From Methanosarcinaceae archaeon (GTDB lineage Archaea > Halobacteriota > Methanosarcinia > Methanosarcinales > Methanosarcinaceae): a stretch of 8,196 nucleotides of DNA. The translations under genes and the position numbers were made by a program. The stretch spans positions 1-8,196 of the forward strand of contig JAUWBW010000074.1 in assembly GCA_030609665.1 (NCBI GenBank), given 5' to 3'. Below the pieces are notes generated by a model. That model was given only the letters and a program-made list of their open reading frames with translations, made no database searches and had not been told where the DNA came from. Below are positions 1 to 6,017 of this stretch, in pieces (position 1 is the stretch's first letter; every line of letters starts with the position of its first letter).

Positions 1-1361
1 GTGATAATCCCTCTGAAAAATATAATCGGGATATGGATGCAAAGAAAAAAGCATTTGGTGAGCAAAGCAAGTATTCTTTAGTTGAAACGACACATTGGGA
101 ATTCAAAGAAAAGGATTTTGACAAAAATCTTCAAAACAAAATATTAGGCGCGTTAAAAGAAAAGTATCCTGACAAAGATTTTGAAATCTCGCCTGTGCCT
201 TATGAAAAACTGATTAATAAAGTGTGGAAGGATTGTCAGGAATCTATGAAAAGATTGCCTTCAAACATTGGAACTTTCATAACGATTGCAAAAACATACC
301 GTTTATCACCAGCAGAAATCGAAAAAAGATTGTTCACTGAAAGTTGGTCTCCAAAACAAAAGGCATTTACTAATCTGGCTATCAAGATTTACAACATTTA
401 TGAAAGAGAGTTGCGGTCTAATAATCAAATAGACTTTTCGGATATGATCAATCTCGCTGTAAAAGAACTAAAGCAAAATGAAGATTTATACAAAGATGCT
501 TTTGATCACATTCTCATAGATGAGTATCAGGATATCAGTGCTCAAAGGTATGAACTCATCAAATCTTTAATGGGTAAAAATAGTAATTGTAAGTTATTTT
601 GCGTTGGTGATGATTGGCAAAGTATCATGGGTTTTGCAGGCTCTGATCTTGATTTCTTTGTCAATTTCTCTGATTATTTTGACCATCCTGCCAGAACTGA
701 TCTAACTGTGAATTATAGAAGTGTTAAATCAATTGTTGATACCGGTGCAGAGATTATAAAACAGAATGGTTCTTCTCAATTGAAAAAGAAAACAACTGCC
801 AACGATAAAAGTTTGATACCTGTGAAAGTGTATTCATTTGAACAGCAGTCTACTGATAAATCAAATTATAACAACCAGATGGATTATTATGATCAGATGG
901 TTCAACATTGTGTCAATGAAATTGAAGCATATTGTAAAAATGGACATGATCCGGCAGATATTATGATTCTTGGTCGAATCGTAAGCAATATCATGTTCAA
1001 GGAGAAATTGTTGAAATGTGCAAATATCAATGGAGTGAAGATTTCCACTGAATCAAGATATTTTAATAGCACTCCTTTTATGTCAGTTCATAGAAGTAAG
1101 GGTTTACAAGCAAAGGTTGTTTTCATTGTTGATGTTGTCGAAGGTCTTTATGGATTTCCAAGTGAATTAGAAAATCCTGATATTTTTGAGCCTGCCATCA
1201 AAGGCAGGAGGAAAGATAAAGAGGAAGAAGAAAGGCGATTGTTTTATGTTGCGATAACAAGAGCAAAGGAAAAAGCAATAATTTACACACAAGAAGGTAG
1301 GGAAAGTAAATTTTTGGATGAAATTAACAAGCACGTGATTCTTGAACAAATTGCATCTTAA
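1..1361 (+). CDS. UvrD/helicase IV-like SF1 DNA helicase, 3' portion (partial at left edge)
   Basis: The frame is open from base 3 with no stop, so the gene begins outside the window and the Met at 33 is probably internal. Counting residues from that Met, the superfamily 1A motifs run in order: motif II LIDEYQD (161-167), motif III VGDDWQSI (191-198), motif IV NYRS (227-230), motif V SVHRSKGLQ (351-359) and motif VI EEERRLFYVAITRAK (398-412). Walker A and the Q motif must lie upstream. The DEYQDIS and VGDDWQSIMGFAGS spellings resemble DNA helicase IV (HelD) more than UvrD or PcrA. Such enzymes are ATP-driven 3'-5' DNA translocases acting in repair, recombination or defence; which applies here cannot be told. 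The gene is AT-rich (bases 61-120 are 33% GC, against 57% for 5041-5100), which suggests a different origin from the right-hand genes. It ends with TAA and converges on the ATPase gene 48 bases away. Confidence 0.9.
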   Translation, partial: DNPSEKYNRDMDAKKKAFGEQSKYSLVETTHWEFKEKDFDKNLQNKILGALKEKYPDKDFEISPVPYEKLINKVWKDCQESMKRLPSNIGTFITIAKTYRLSPAEIEKRLFTESWSPKQKAFTNLAIKIYNIYERELRSNNQIDFSDMINLAVKELKQNEDLYKDAFDHILIDEYQDISAQRYELIKSLMGKNSNCKLFCVGDDWQSIMGFAGSDLDFFVNFSDYFDHPARTDLTVNYRSVKSIVDTGAEIIKQNGSSQLKKKTTANDKSLIPVKVYSFEQQSTDKSNYNNQMDYYDQMVQHCVNEIEAYCKNGHDPADIMILGRIVSNIMFKEKLLKCANINGVKISTESRYFNSTPFMSVHRSKGLQAKVVFIVDVVEGLYGFPSELENPDIFEPAIKGRRKDKEEEERRLFYVAITRAKEKAIIYTQEGRESKFLDEINKHVILEQIAS

Positions 1362-1409
1362 AGAAGCATAATGGTAAGTAAAATATCCTCTTAGTTCAAC
1401 TTCACTCAA

Positions 1410-2696
1410 CTAATCCAACAACCATTTCCACAAAGCCACAAACCTGATACTCTTATCACCATGCATTTCAATAGTCTCCACATCATCCGTGATTATCATA
1501 CCCTCACTTAACCCGAACTCATCCATAGCTTCAAGCAATCCCGCAACCTCTCGCTTCCGATTATCCTCTGTTAGGGAATAGCAGACCTGTATCGCCTGTG
1601 TAACCTCTTCTCCCCTCATAACCAAAAAGTCGCACTCATTCTTGCCACTATAATAATAGACATCCCCGTCCGCTTTGTATAGTTTCAGGAATACCGTGTT
1701 TTCATAAAGTTTGCCTAAGTCTTCACTGAACTTGAAGCTCACAGTGTTGCGGAGTCCCTGGTCGATGGCATAGACCTTGCGCGGATTTACTTCCTGTTCC
1801 TTGAGTGAATATGAAAATCTCTTCACGAAAAAGATCATATAAGCATCGCTGAGGTGATCGGAATACCTCTCAACACTGTTCGGGCTAATTCCTGTGAAAT
1901 TCGCGATTTTCCGAGAAGATGCCGGGGCTCCCACATTGGTCAAATAGTATTTCGCAAGACTTCGCAATTTATCAATTTTTGTAACCTTGTGCCGCTCGGC
2001 GATGTCCCGAATGATCACATCATTAAAATATTCGCGCAGGATATCGGTTTTACCGTCCAGCAGGACAACAAGGGGGAATCCGCCGGATGAAAGATAGTTT
2101 CGCATCATTTGCCTGATCTTCAATTTATTTGTCACAATATCCAATTTTGTCTCCAATTTCAGATCGTTGAATTCCAGAAACTCCCTGAAGGACAGCGGAA
2201 ATACATGGATATCGACATGCCTGCCCGTAAGTGCAGTACCAAGTTCCTTGCTTAGTAACTTTGCAGATGAGCCCGACACAAAGACATTTGCACTCCCTTT
2301 CTCATGCAGTGCGCGCACAAAACGCTTCCAGCCTTCAATGTGCTGGATCTCATCGAGGAATATATTTGGAGTATCGGTTGGCTGTACGATCTCCAGATAT
2401 GCATCAAATGCATCAATTAGAAACTCGATCGACAACTCGTCAATGAATTTTGGTTCTTCAAAATTCAAATAAAGGAAATTCCTCTTGTCCTCTCCCCTGT
2501 CGATCATTCTTTTGATGTGTTGTTTCATCAGGGTGGATTTCCCAGACCGCCTGACTCCTGTTATGACAACGACCTGTTTTGTTGCCATCATATCTTCAAA
2601 TTGCAGAAGATATCCTTCCCGCAAGATTCCGCAGTCAGGAGTTTGTGACCAAAAGTTCCATTCGTCAAGGATCTCGATTATTTTTTCTTTTTCCAT
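1410..2696 (-). CDS. AAA+ ATPase with C-terminal DUF4143 domain (AAA_14 type)
   Basis: The 428-residue length is normal for this family of archaeal and bacterial predicted ATPases. Visible parts are Walker A GVRRSGKST (47-55), Walker B NIFLDEIQ (111-118), a sensor-1-like VFVSGSSAKLLS (138-149) and GTALTGR (153-159), whose Arg may act in trans. A winged-helix-like segment follows (about 258-290, including SRKIANFTGISPNSVERY). The C-terminal half is DUF4143, with the nuclease-like signature GKNECDFLV (351-359) and AIQVCYSL (368-375); the latter replaces the E-x-K of an active PD-(D/E)xK site, as is usual here. The cellular role of the family is unknown. The ATG at 2696 has no Shine-Dalgarno sequence, but a TATA box lies about 20 bases upstream, so the mRNA is probably leaderless. 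Tandem repeats sit behind that TATA box, and the helix-turn-helix-like segment makes self-regulation conceivable (inference). These genes are often multicopy and mobile in archaea. Confidence 0.9.
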   Translation of the reverse strand: MEKEKIIEILDEWNFWSQTPDCGILREGYLLQFEDMMATKQVVVITGVRRSGKSTLMKQHIKRMIDRGEDKRNFLYLNFEEPKFIDELSIEFLIDAFDAYLEIVQPTDTPNIFLDEIQHIEGWKRFVRALHEKGSANVFVSGSSAKLLSKELGTALTGRHVDIHVFPLSFREFLEFNDLKLETKLDIVTNKLKIRQMMRNYLSSGGFPLVVLLDGKTDILREYFNDVIIRDIAERHKVTKIDKLRSLAKYYLTNVGAPASSRKIANFTGISPNSVERYSDHLSDAYMIFFVKRFSYSLKEQEVNPRKVYAIDQGLRNTVSFKFSEDLGKLYENTVFLKLYKADGDVYYYSGKNECDFLVMRGEEVTQAIQVCYSLTEDNRKREVAGLLEAMDEFGLSEGMIITDDVETIEMHGDKSIRFVALWKWLLD

Positions 2697-2708
2697 ATTT
2701 GGAGTTAT

Positions 2709-2720
2709 GCTTTATATATT
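2709..2720 (-). promoter_or_regulatory. TATA box of the DUF4143 ATPase gene
   Basis: The minus strand reads AATATATAAAGC here. Its centre is about 20 bases from the ATG at 2696, so transcription should begin at or very near the start codon, consistent with the absence of a ribosome-binding site. The two 33-bp repeats begin about 15 bases upstream of the box. Confidence 0.55.
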
Positions 2721-2798
2721 GAAAAGTCCATCGGTCACTTTTGCCCAATATTGACTCATGGATATAGTCACTTTTGCCCAATATTGACTCATAGACAT
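2712..2798 (-). CDS. Possible 28-codon leader ORF with an internal peptide repeat
   Basis: On the minus strand an open frame runs from ATG at 2798 to TAA at 2714-2712. It contains the peptide MSQYWAKVT twice, 11 codons apart. It lies in the same frame as the DUF4143 ATPase and is separated from its Met by the TAA plus five codons. The TAA is itself part of the TATA box, which argues that the DNA, not the peptide, is what is conserved. No ribosome-binding site is evident. It could be a leader peptide, the relic of an N-terminal extension, or chance from a repeat whose period is a multiple of three. No function is proposed. Confidence 0.2.
   Translation of the reverse strand: MSMSQYWAKVTISMSQYWAKVTDGLFNI
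2734..2792 (-). repeat. Two 33-bp-spaced direct repeats upstream of the ATPase promoter
   Basis: A 26-base sequence at 2734-2759 is repeated without mismatch at 2767-2792, giving a period of exactly 33 bases, about three helical turns. Each copy holds the palindromic core CAATATTG. The pair ends just upstream of the TATA box of the ATPase gene. Same-face spacing next to a promoter is typical of tandem binding sites for a regulator, but no regulator can be named. Read on the minus strand each unit begins with ATG, and the two units plus flanks form an open frame (see the small ORF at 2712-2798). Confidence 0.9.
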
Positions 2799-2839
2799 TA
2801 CAATTTAGCCAAATAGCCTATTTTTAACACTGAGGCAAT

Positions 2840-2857
2840 CCGCCGCAAGCGGCGCAT
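2840..2857 (-). repeat. GC-rich palindromic dispersed repeat, copy 1
   Basis: The minus strand reads ATGCGCCGCTTGCGGCGG, a near-perfect palindrome in an AT-rich surrounding. It matches the copy at 6162-6179 at 17 of 18 positions and resembles the one at 3004-3019. All three lie in gene-free DNA. This is probably a small dispersed extragenic palindrome of this genome. Confidence 0.65.
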
Positions 2858-3003
2858 TTCCTCGCCACCAATCTACCAAAAGTAAACGATGGGCAATTTC
2901 ATGATTAAATTCATTCGAAAAGGACGGTTTGAACTGTCGATCAAAAATGAAAATATGAGTTTATCACTGGTGCTAAATTGCAGTTTTTTAGCAATGGCAG
3001 GAT

Positions 3004-3019
3004 ATGCCGCCTGCGGCGG
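3004..3019 (+). repeat. GC-rich palindromic dispersed repeat, copy 2
   Basis: The sequence ATGCCGCCTGCGGCGG lacks two bases of the 18-base form seen at 6162-6179 (ATGCGCCGCCTGCGGCGG) but keeps the same inverted-repeat core. It can form a short, strong hairpin on either strand. Confidence 0.6.
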
Positions 3020-3087
3020 TTATGCCGGATTTGGTTTCAGATTGGGCAATCAGATTAATGCACTGTCTTGTCAGCTATACAAAACTC

Positions 3088-3093
3088 AAAAAA
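3088..3093 (-). terminator. Oligo-T terminator of tRNA-Val
   Basis: A run of six T on the minus strand begins four bases after the discriminator base of the tRNA. Short T runs of this kind are enough to stop archaeal RNA polymerase. Confidence 0.5.
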
Positions 3094-3096
3094 GAA

Positions 3097-3170
3097 TGGG
3101 CCCGCTGAGATTCGAACTCAGGACCTCCGCCGTGTGAAGGCGACGTCATAACCGGCTAGACCACGAGCCC
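3097..3170 (-). tRNA. tRNA-Val (anticodon CAC)
   Basis: The minus strand folds into a full cloverleaf of 74 bases. The acceptor arm is GGGCTCG with CGGGCCC (one G-U pair). The D arm is GTC/GAC, with an AGCCGGTTA loop. The anticodon stem is TCGCC/GGCGG, with loop TTCACAC placing CAC at positions 34-36. The variable loop is AGGTC, and the T arm is CTGAG/CTCAG with loop TTCGAAT. The discriminator is A73 and CCA is not encoded, as is common in archaea. It decodes GUG. There is no sign of an intron. Its 3' end faces the AT-rich helicase and ATPase genes, the orientation expected if elements had integrated at the tRNA 3' end. Confidence 0.95.
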
Positions 3171-3273
3171 ACGTTTTAAAAATTATCTCCAAAAACCATG
3201 TTGGTCGATAGAGTACACCATAATAGAATTAATCGCCTATAAGGATATCGCAAAGCAGTACGAAAACTAATGG

Positions 3274-3339
3274 ACAGGATGAATAAGATTGACAGGATAC
3301 AAGTGGCTCGCCCCATCCTGTAAATCCTGTTCATTCCGT
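3274..3339. repeat. Imperfect inverted repeat of the CAGGAT type
   Basis: A 25-base left arm (3274-3298) and a 25-base right arm (3315-3339) are reverse complements at 20 of 25 positions, with a 16-base loop rich in G and C (3299-3314). Each arm itself carries spaced AGGAT words (for example ACAGGAT), so the element is an internally repetitive stem-loop. Similar AGGAT-repeat stretches are scattered through many archaeal and bacterial genomes (recalled, not checked). It lies between tRNA-Val and the end of DUF473, in a 218-base interval with no gene, and could be a dispersed repeat or act at the 3' end of the DUF473 transcript. Confidence 0.7.
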
Positions 3340-3388
3340 CTTATATTTAACCACTTAATGTTGGGGAGATCCAAACTGATCTTTTTAA

Positions 3389-3778
3389 TCACCGTGCTTC
3401 ATAGCACGATGAATCATCCACAATAACGCGTGCAACTTCACCAATCTCACTGCACATAACCTTGCGAATGTGTGTAATATACTTTGGCTCCAACTGGATC
3501 CTTGCCATTGTCATCTCGCGCTCTTCGTAGAATATCTCATTGCTTTGAAGCACACGGTGTGTCGATATCTGATGCTTGAGCACTCTTGCGAGAACGCCAA
3601 CTGTGCCGGCAGTAATGTCCTGTCCACTTGTATGGGTCAGGAAGACATAATCACCTGCATTAAGTCTTAGTGCAGCAAAGAAATTTTGCGCGTTTCTAAT
3701 CTCAATTGTTCGCAGGACATGATTCCTGAGTTCTGTCATAACATTTTCAGATATTCCTGTTAATGTAATATACTCCAT
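3389..3778 (-). CDS. DUF473 family protein
   Basis: This protein of about 129 residues fits DUF473, an uncharacterised family known mainly from methanogens. The fit rests on the overall pattern: MEYITLTGIS at the N-terminus, the central LRLNAGDYVFLTHTS, then a basic REMTMARIQLE segment near residue 90. There is no signal peptide and no membrane segment, so it should be cytosolic; its function is unknown. Two ATGs are adjacent (3781 and 3778). The ribosome-binding site AGGTGAT touches the first, while the second stands about five bases from GGTG and gives the expected MEY start, so 3778 is preferred. It lies downstream of the PAC2 gene on the same strand but has TATA elements of its own in an 81-base gap, within one copy of the 70-bp repeat. 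A 6-bp hairpin with a four-base loop overlaps its last codons (3393-3408). Confidence 0.8.
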   Translation of the reverse strand: MEYITLTGISENVMTELRNHVLRTIEIRNAQNFFAALRLNAGDYVFLTHTSGQDITAGTVGVLARVLKHQISTHRVLQSNEIFYEEREMTMARIQLEPKYITHIRKVMCSEIGEVARVIVDDSSCYEAR

Positions 3779-3787
3779 CATATCACC

Positions 3788-3860
3788 TTTTTCATAGTAT
3801 ATAATTTATAGAATTATATAGTTCGAGTTAATCCGAGCAGTAGCGAGGATTTTCTCGTGT
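3788..3860 (-). repeat. 70-bp dispersed promoter-like repeat, copy A
   Basis: On the minus strand this aligns without gaps to 4725-4797 on the plus strand at roughly 80% identity, and less closely to 6018-6088. The shared order is CGAGAAAATC, then TCGCT-NNN-GCTC, then GATTAACT, then an AT-rich block holding ATAATTCTA and ATATACTA. It fills almost the whole interval between the PAC2 stop and the DUF473 ribosome-binding site. Confidence 0.75.
3811..3821 (-). promoter_or_regulatory. Probable TATA box of DUF473
   Basis: The minus strand reads CTATATAATTC. Transcription would start about 25 bases further on, near 3790, just upstream of the AGGTGAT ribosome-binding site. A second AT-rich box, ATTATATAC at 3798-3806, would place the start at the ATG itself and seems less likely given the good ribosome-binding site. 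Confidence 0.45.
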
Positions 3861-3862
3861 AA

Positions 3863-4609
3863 TTATCCATACATAGGGAACTCTTTTCTTGGCGCTACGG
3901 GTTGCTCTGTTGTCCTGACGTCCTCGGCAAGTTTTTGCATCTCAATTTCTATTTGTTCTGCCTGCTCGATCAAACTTTTGGTGTTTATCGAAAGGTTATA
4001 TAACGAGTTGAGTACCTCAATGACAACAACTGCTGCTCTTGGATCAGGGTTTTGGCTCTGTGTTGCGCCAAGAAGGCTTATTGCAGGGATCTCATTCACA
4101 AGACACTCCCCCATGACACTCCCGGATATGCCTGATATCGTACCCATCTGGAAAAGTTCTACCTTGTCCTTGATCTTCTCAAGCATGTCCTTATCCGTTG
4201 CCGCACCAAAAACCTTATGCTCCTCACCCATTGTCGCAATTCCGGCGATGGATACGATCTCTTTGACGTTTATGGATTTCGCCCACTCGACAAGAGCCTT
4301 GCTGACATCATAGGATACAGAAGGATTGATTGGTATATCGGATACCACGATTATCAGATTGTGTTCTATACTCTCATATATTCTAACAGGCATATTTATA
4401 AGACCCTCATATAACACCGCGATCGGAGGGAAGTATCTTGAATCGATTGAACCAACGTAGGTCATATCCAACTCATCGATTATCTGCTGGCTTGCAATGT
4501 TCCCAACAAGACCAATGCCTGGAAAACCCTCGATAAGCACCGGATTTTCTAATTTTATGTCTTTTGTGACGATCTTAACATCACTATCATCATAATCTGT
4601 ATCTGACAA
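3863..4609 (-). CDS. PAC2-family proteasome assembly chaperone/activator homologue (PbaB-like)
   Basis: The 248-residue protein has the PAC2 signature KLENPVLIEGFPGIGLVGNIA near residues 19-39, then alternating strands and helices of the PAC2 fold to about residue 205. A charged helix (about 211-232) and a flexible Pro-containing tail follow. It ends in PMYG: the last three residues, Met-Tyr-Gly, fit the HbYX motif (hydrophobic-Tyr-any) by which activators dock into pockets of the 20S proteasome alpha ring. Archaeal PbaA/PbaB proteins of this family are known proteasome binders; activity here is inferred. The start is TTG: AGGTGA lies about six bases upstream, the only upstream ATG is followed by a stop after two codons, and the first internal Met (residue 49) would remove the PAC2 motif. 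The protein is cytosolic. DUF473 follows on the same strand. Confidence 0.88.
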   Translation of the reverse strand: MSDTDYDDSDVKIVTKDIKLENPVLIEGFPGIGLVGNIASQQIIDELDMTYVGSIDSRYFPPIAVLYEGLINMPVRIYESIEHNLIIVVSDIPINPSVSYDVSKALVEWAKSINVKEIVSIAGIATMGEEHKVFGAATDKDMLEKIKDKVELFQMGTISGISGSVMGECLVNEIPAISLLGATQSQNPDPRAAVVVIEVLNSLYNLSINTKSLIEQAEQIEIEMQKLAEDVRTTEQPVAPRKEFPMYG

Positions 4610-4724
4610 ATAATCACCTTAGCATGATTCCATTTATTCCTAGATAAATAAAAACAAATCTCATAGATAAGTACATCGCTTTATCATGGAAAAAATAAAT
4701 ACCCGATGTTATACAGAACAAACT
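4610..4724. other. Divergent intergenic region (PAC2 promoter side)
   Basis: This AT-rich spacer lies between two divergently read genes. On the minus strand a TTTATTTATC stretch near 4640-4650 could be a weak TATA element for PAC2, and AGGTGA at 4614-4619 is its ribosome-binding site. Nothing else is evident before repeat copy B. Confidence 0.4.
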
Positions 4725-4797
4725 GAACAAGAAAATCTTCGCTGACGCTCAGATTAACTTGGAGTACATAATTCTACAAATCATATACTACAAAAAG
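4725..4797 (+). repeat. 70-bp dispersed promoter-like repeat, copy B
   Basis: It aligns without gaps to the minus strand of 3788-3860. The diagnostic words are GAAAATCTTCGCT, GCTCAGATTAACTTGGAG, ATAATTCTA and ATATACTA. It ends 67 bases before the ATG of the pyruvate-kinase-like gene and has the same orientation towards that gene as copy A has towards DUF473. Confidence 0.75.
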
Positions 4798-4805
4798 ATA
4801 AAAAT

Positions 4806-4818
4806 ACATATAAATATA
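4806..4818 (+). promoter_or_regulatory. TATA box of the pyruvate-kinase-like gene
   Basis: ACATATAAATATA stands about 53 bases upstream of the chosen ATG. Transcription should start near 4838, leaving a leader of about 25 bases that carries the AAGGGG ribosome-binding site. Confidence 0.55.
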
Positions 4819-4864
4819 GATGCAGACCTAACCAATTATACGAAAACATACAAGGGGCATGAAC

Positions 4865-5452
4865 ATGGAAAGATCAATCATATATTTTGATGATGTCGGC
4901 AAGCAGAATACAGACGAACTTGTCAATGCAACAGTGAAACGTGCAGAAGAACTCGGAATCAAACATGTAGTTGTGGCCAGCACAGGCGGCGCCACAGCGA
5001 TAAAGATGGCGCAGGCACTCAAAGGCAAGGATGTAAAGGTAATCTCCGTGACCCACCAATACGGGCTGCGCGAAGGCGGAAAATGGGAAATGGACGATGC
5101 AAACCTCAAGACGTTGGAAGATCTGGGTGCAGTAGTTACCACGCAGTCGCACATGTTCTCAGGAGTGGAGCGCGCGATCTCAAAAAGAATTGGCGGTGTC
5201 AGCCGTATAGATGTCATCTCTGACACCCTGCGCGCGGTCTTTGGTAAAGGGTTCAAGGTTGCACTTGAAGTCGCCATGATGGCAGCTGATTCGGGACACA
5301 TCCCTGTTTCAAGTGATACAGAGATCATCGCGATCGGCGGCACACGACAGGGCGCAGATGTTGCGCTTGTGGTACGACCTGCACATTCCCATGAATTTTT
5401 CAGCATGCAGGTCCGCGAAATTATTGCCATGCCGCGCGCGAAGGAAGATTAA
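4865..5452 (+). CDS. Stand-alone pyruvate kinase C-terminal (alpha/beta) domain protein
   Basis: This protein of about 195 residues consists only of a domain with the fold of the pyruvate kinase C-terminal (PK_C) region, as in archaeal proteins such as Archaeoglobus AF0103 (COG1751 type). The catalytic barrel of pyruvate kinase is absent, so it cannot be a pyruvate kinase; its ligand and role are unknown. Visible parts are an N-terminal helix with NTDELVNATVKRAEELGI, the loop VVVASTGGATAIKMA (phosphate-binding in appearance), ISVTHQYGLREGGKWEM, and the C-terminal IAIGGTRQGADVALVVRPAHS. No membrane segment is present. ATG occurs at 4859 and 4865; AAGGGG (4852-4857) almost touches the first and is seven bases from the second, so 4865 is preferred. 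The DUF2111 gene follows 69 bases later on the same strand. Confidence 0.88.
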   Translation: MERSIIYFDDVGKQNTDELVNATVKRAEELGIKHVVVASTGGATAIKMAQALKGKDVKVISVTHQYGLREGGKWEMDDANLKTLEDLGAVVTTQSHMFSGVERAISKRIGGVSRIDVISDTLRAVFGKGFKVALEVAMMAADSGHIPVSSDTEIIAIGGTRQGADVALVVRPAHSHEFFSMQVREIIAMPRAKED

Positions 5453-5465
5453 AGATCAGGTCGCG

Positions 5466-5476
5466 AAAAATATATG
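5466..5476 (+). promoter_or_regulatory. Possible TATA box of DUF2111
   Basis: AAAAATATATG lies about 50 bases upstream of the DUF2111 ATG, within the 69-base gap after the preceding gene. It would give a leader of about 25 bases. Cotranscription with the upstream gene is equally possible. Confidence 0.3.
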
Positions 5477-5521
5477 ACCACAGAGTGACAATCTCTATTT
5501 ACTGACAAAGGGAGTGGGTAA

Positions 5522-5911
5522 ATGAAAGATATAACTATATCTGCAGATTCGATAGGATCAGACCTTGAACCGATAGTGAAAGCGATCCATGAATTGACCG
5601 GGTTACCGACCACTGCGCGCAGCCTTAACAAAATAGGCATCCGCATGGAAAAAGGGAAATTGCAGGATGCTGAATACACAGGTCCCGTACTGGAAGAAGT
5701 GTTGCGCACCAATATGACCACGCGTCGCGTACCGAATGAAGGCGTATACAAAGGTATGCCGGTTGTAGTATCCCCTATCAGGAACGAAGATGGAGAAGTC
5801 ATTTGCACTATTGGTGTCGTAGATATTGTTGGTGCCATAGACATCTCATGCACATTCAGTGAATATCCAGGGGTCATCGCAGAGGTCGAAGCGGCTAAAA
5901 AGCGAAATTAG
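5522..5911 (+). CDS. DUF2111 domain protein
   Basis: The 129-residue protein fits DUF2111, an uncharacterised family found mainly in methanogens. Recognisable stretches are MKDITISADSIGSDLEPIVKA at the start, YTGPVLEEVLRTN near residue 57, YKGMPVVVSPIRNEDGEVI near 78-96, and IGVVDIVGAIDIS. The pattern of strands (an 'update the stored or bound state' type of GVVDI core) resembles small ligand-sensing folds such as PAS or GAF, but that is inference. It has no membrane segment or signal peptide. A purine-rich ribosome-binding stretch, GGGAGTGGG (5510-5518), precedes the ATG. Codon use is GC-rich, like the gene before it, with which it may form an operon. Confidence 0.85.
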   Translation: MKDITISADSIGSDLEPIVKAIHELTGLPTTARSLNKIGIRMEKGKLQDAEYTGPVLEEVLRTNMTTRRVPNEGVYKGMPVVVSPIRNEDGEVICTIGVVDIVGAIDISCTFSEYPGVIAEVEAAKKRN

Positions 5912-6017
5912 TGTTGAGTCAAACATACAATGTCGCTAGATGGAAAGGGTCAAGGCAGATGCGAAAAATGGCGCGACCACACGCGCGCAGCGCGGCACGT
6001 TCCAATACCATGAACAT

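Larger units (their letters stand above)
2799..3087. other. Gene-free stretch between the ATPase promoter region and tRNA-Val
   Basis: I see no convincing gene here. It holds two copies of the GC-rich palindrome (2840-2857 and 3004-3019), and the rest is AT-rich. An open plus-strand frame crosses it, but it runs into the tRNA antisense and spells the protein-like sequence typical of a translated tRNA, so it is not coding. Confidence 0.6.

Noticed and set aside
1167..1409. 80-codon minus-strand ORF between the ATPase and helicase genes
   Set aside because: Most of it is antisense to helicase motifs V and VI; the Phe-rich translation is typical of the reverse of Lys- and Glu-rich coding DNA.
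2734..2792. CRISPR-like repeat unit
   Set aside because: There are only two copies, the interval between blocks is 7 bases, and there are no spacers or cas genes; a tandem promoter repeat explains it better.
2889..3137. 82-codon plus-strand ORF upstream of and into the tRNA
   Set aside because: Its end (GPLRFELRTSAV) is the well-known false translation of the antisense of a tRNA T-arm, it crosses a GC palindrome, and it matches no family I know.
3171..3190. TTTTTAAAA as a TATA box for tRNA-Val
   Set aside because: It lies only about 5-15 bases from the mature 5' end, too close for a normal archaeal TATA-to-start distance unless the start is inside the tRNA, so it is not called.
4828..5430. 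200-codon minus-strand ORF opposite the pyruvate-kinase-like gene
   Set aside because: It is antisense to a recognisable conserved protein; the long frame is a by-product of GC-rich codon use. It is rich in Ser, Thr and Pro, with no motif.
5461..5478. GGTC and GACC arms around the possible DUF2111 TATA box
   Set aside because: Four-base arms separated by about a dozen bases are expected by chance and are not evidence for an operator.
5449..5877. 142-codon minus-strand ORF opposite DUF2111
   Set aside because: It is a shadow of the conserved plus-strand frame and shows no recognisable domain.
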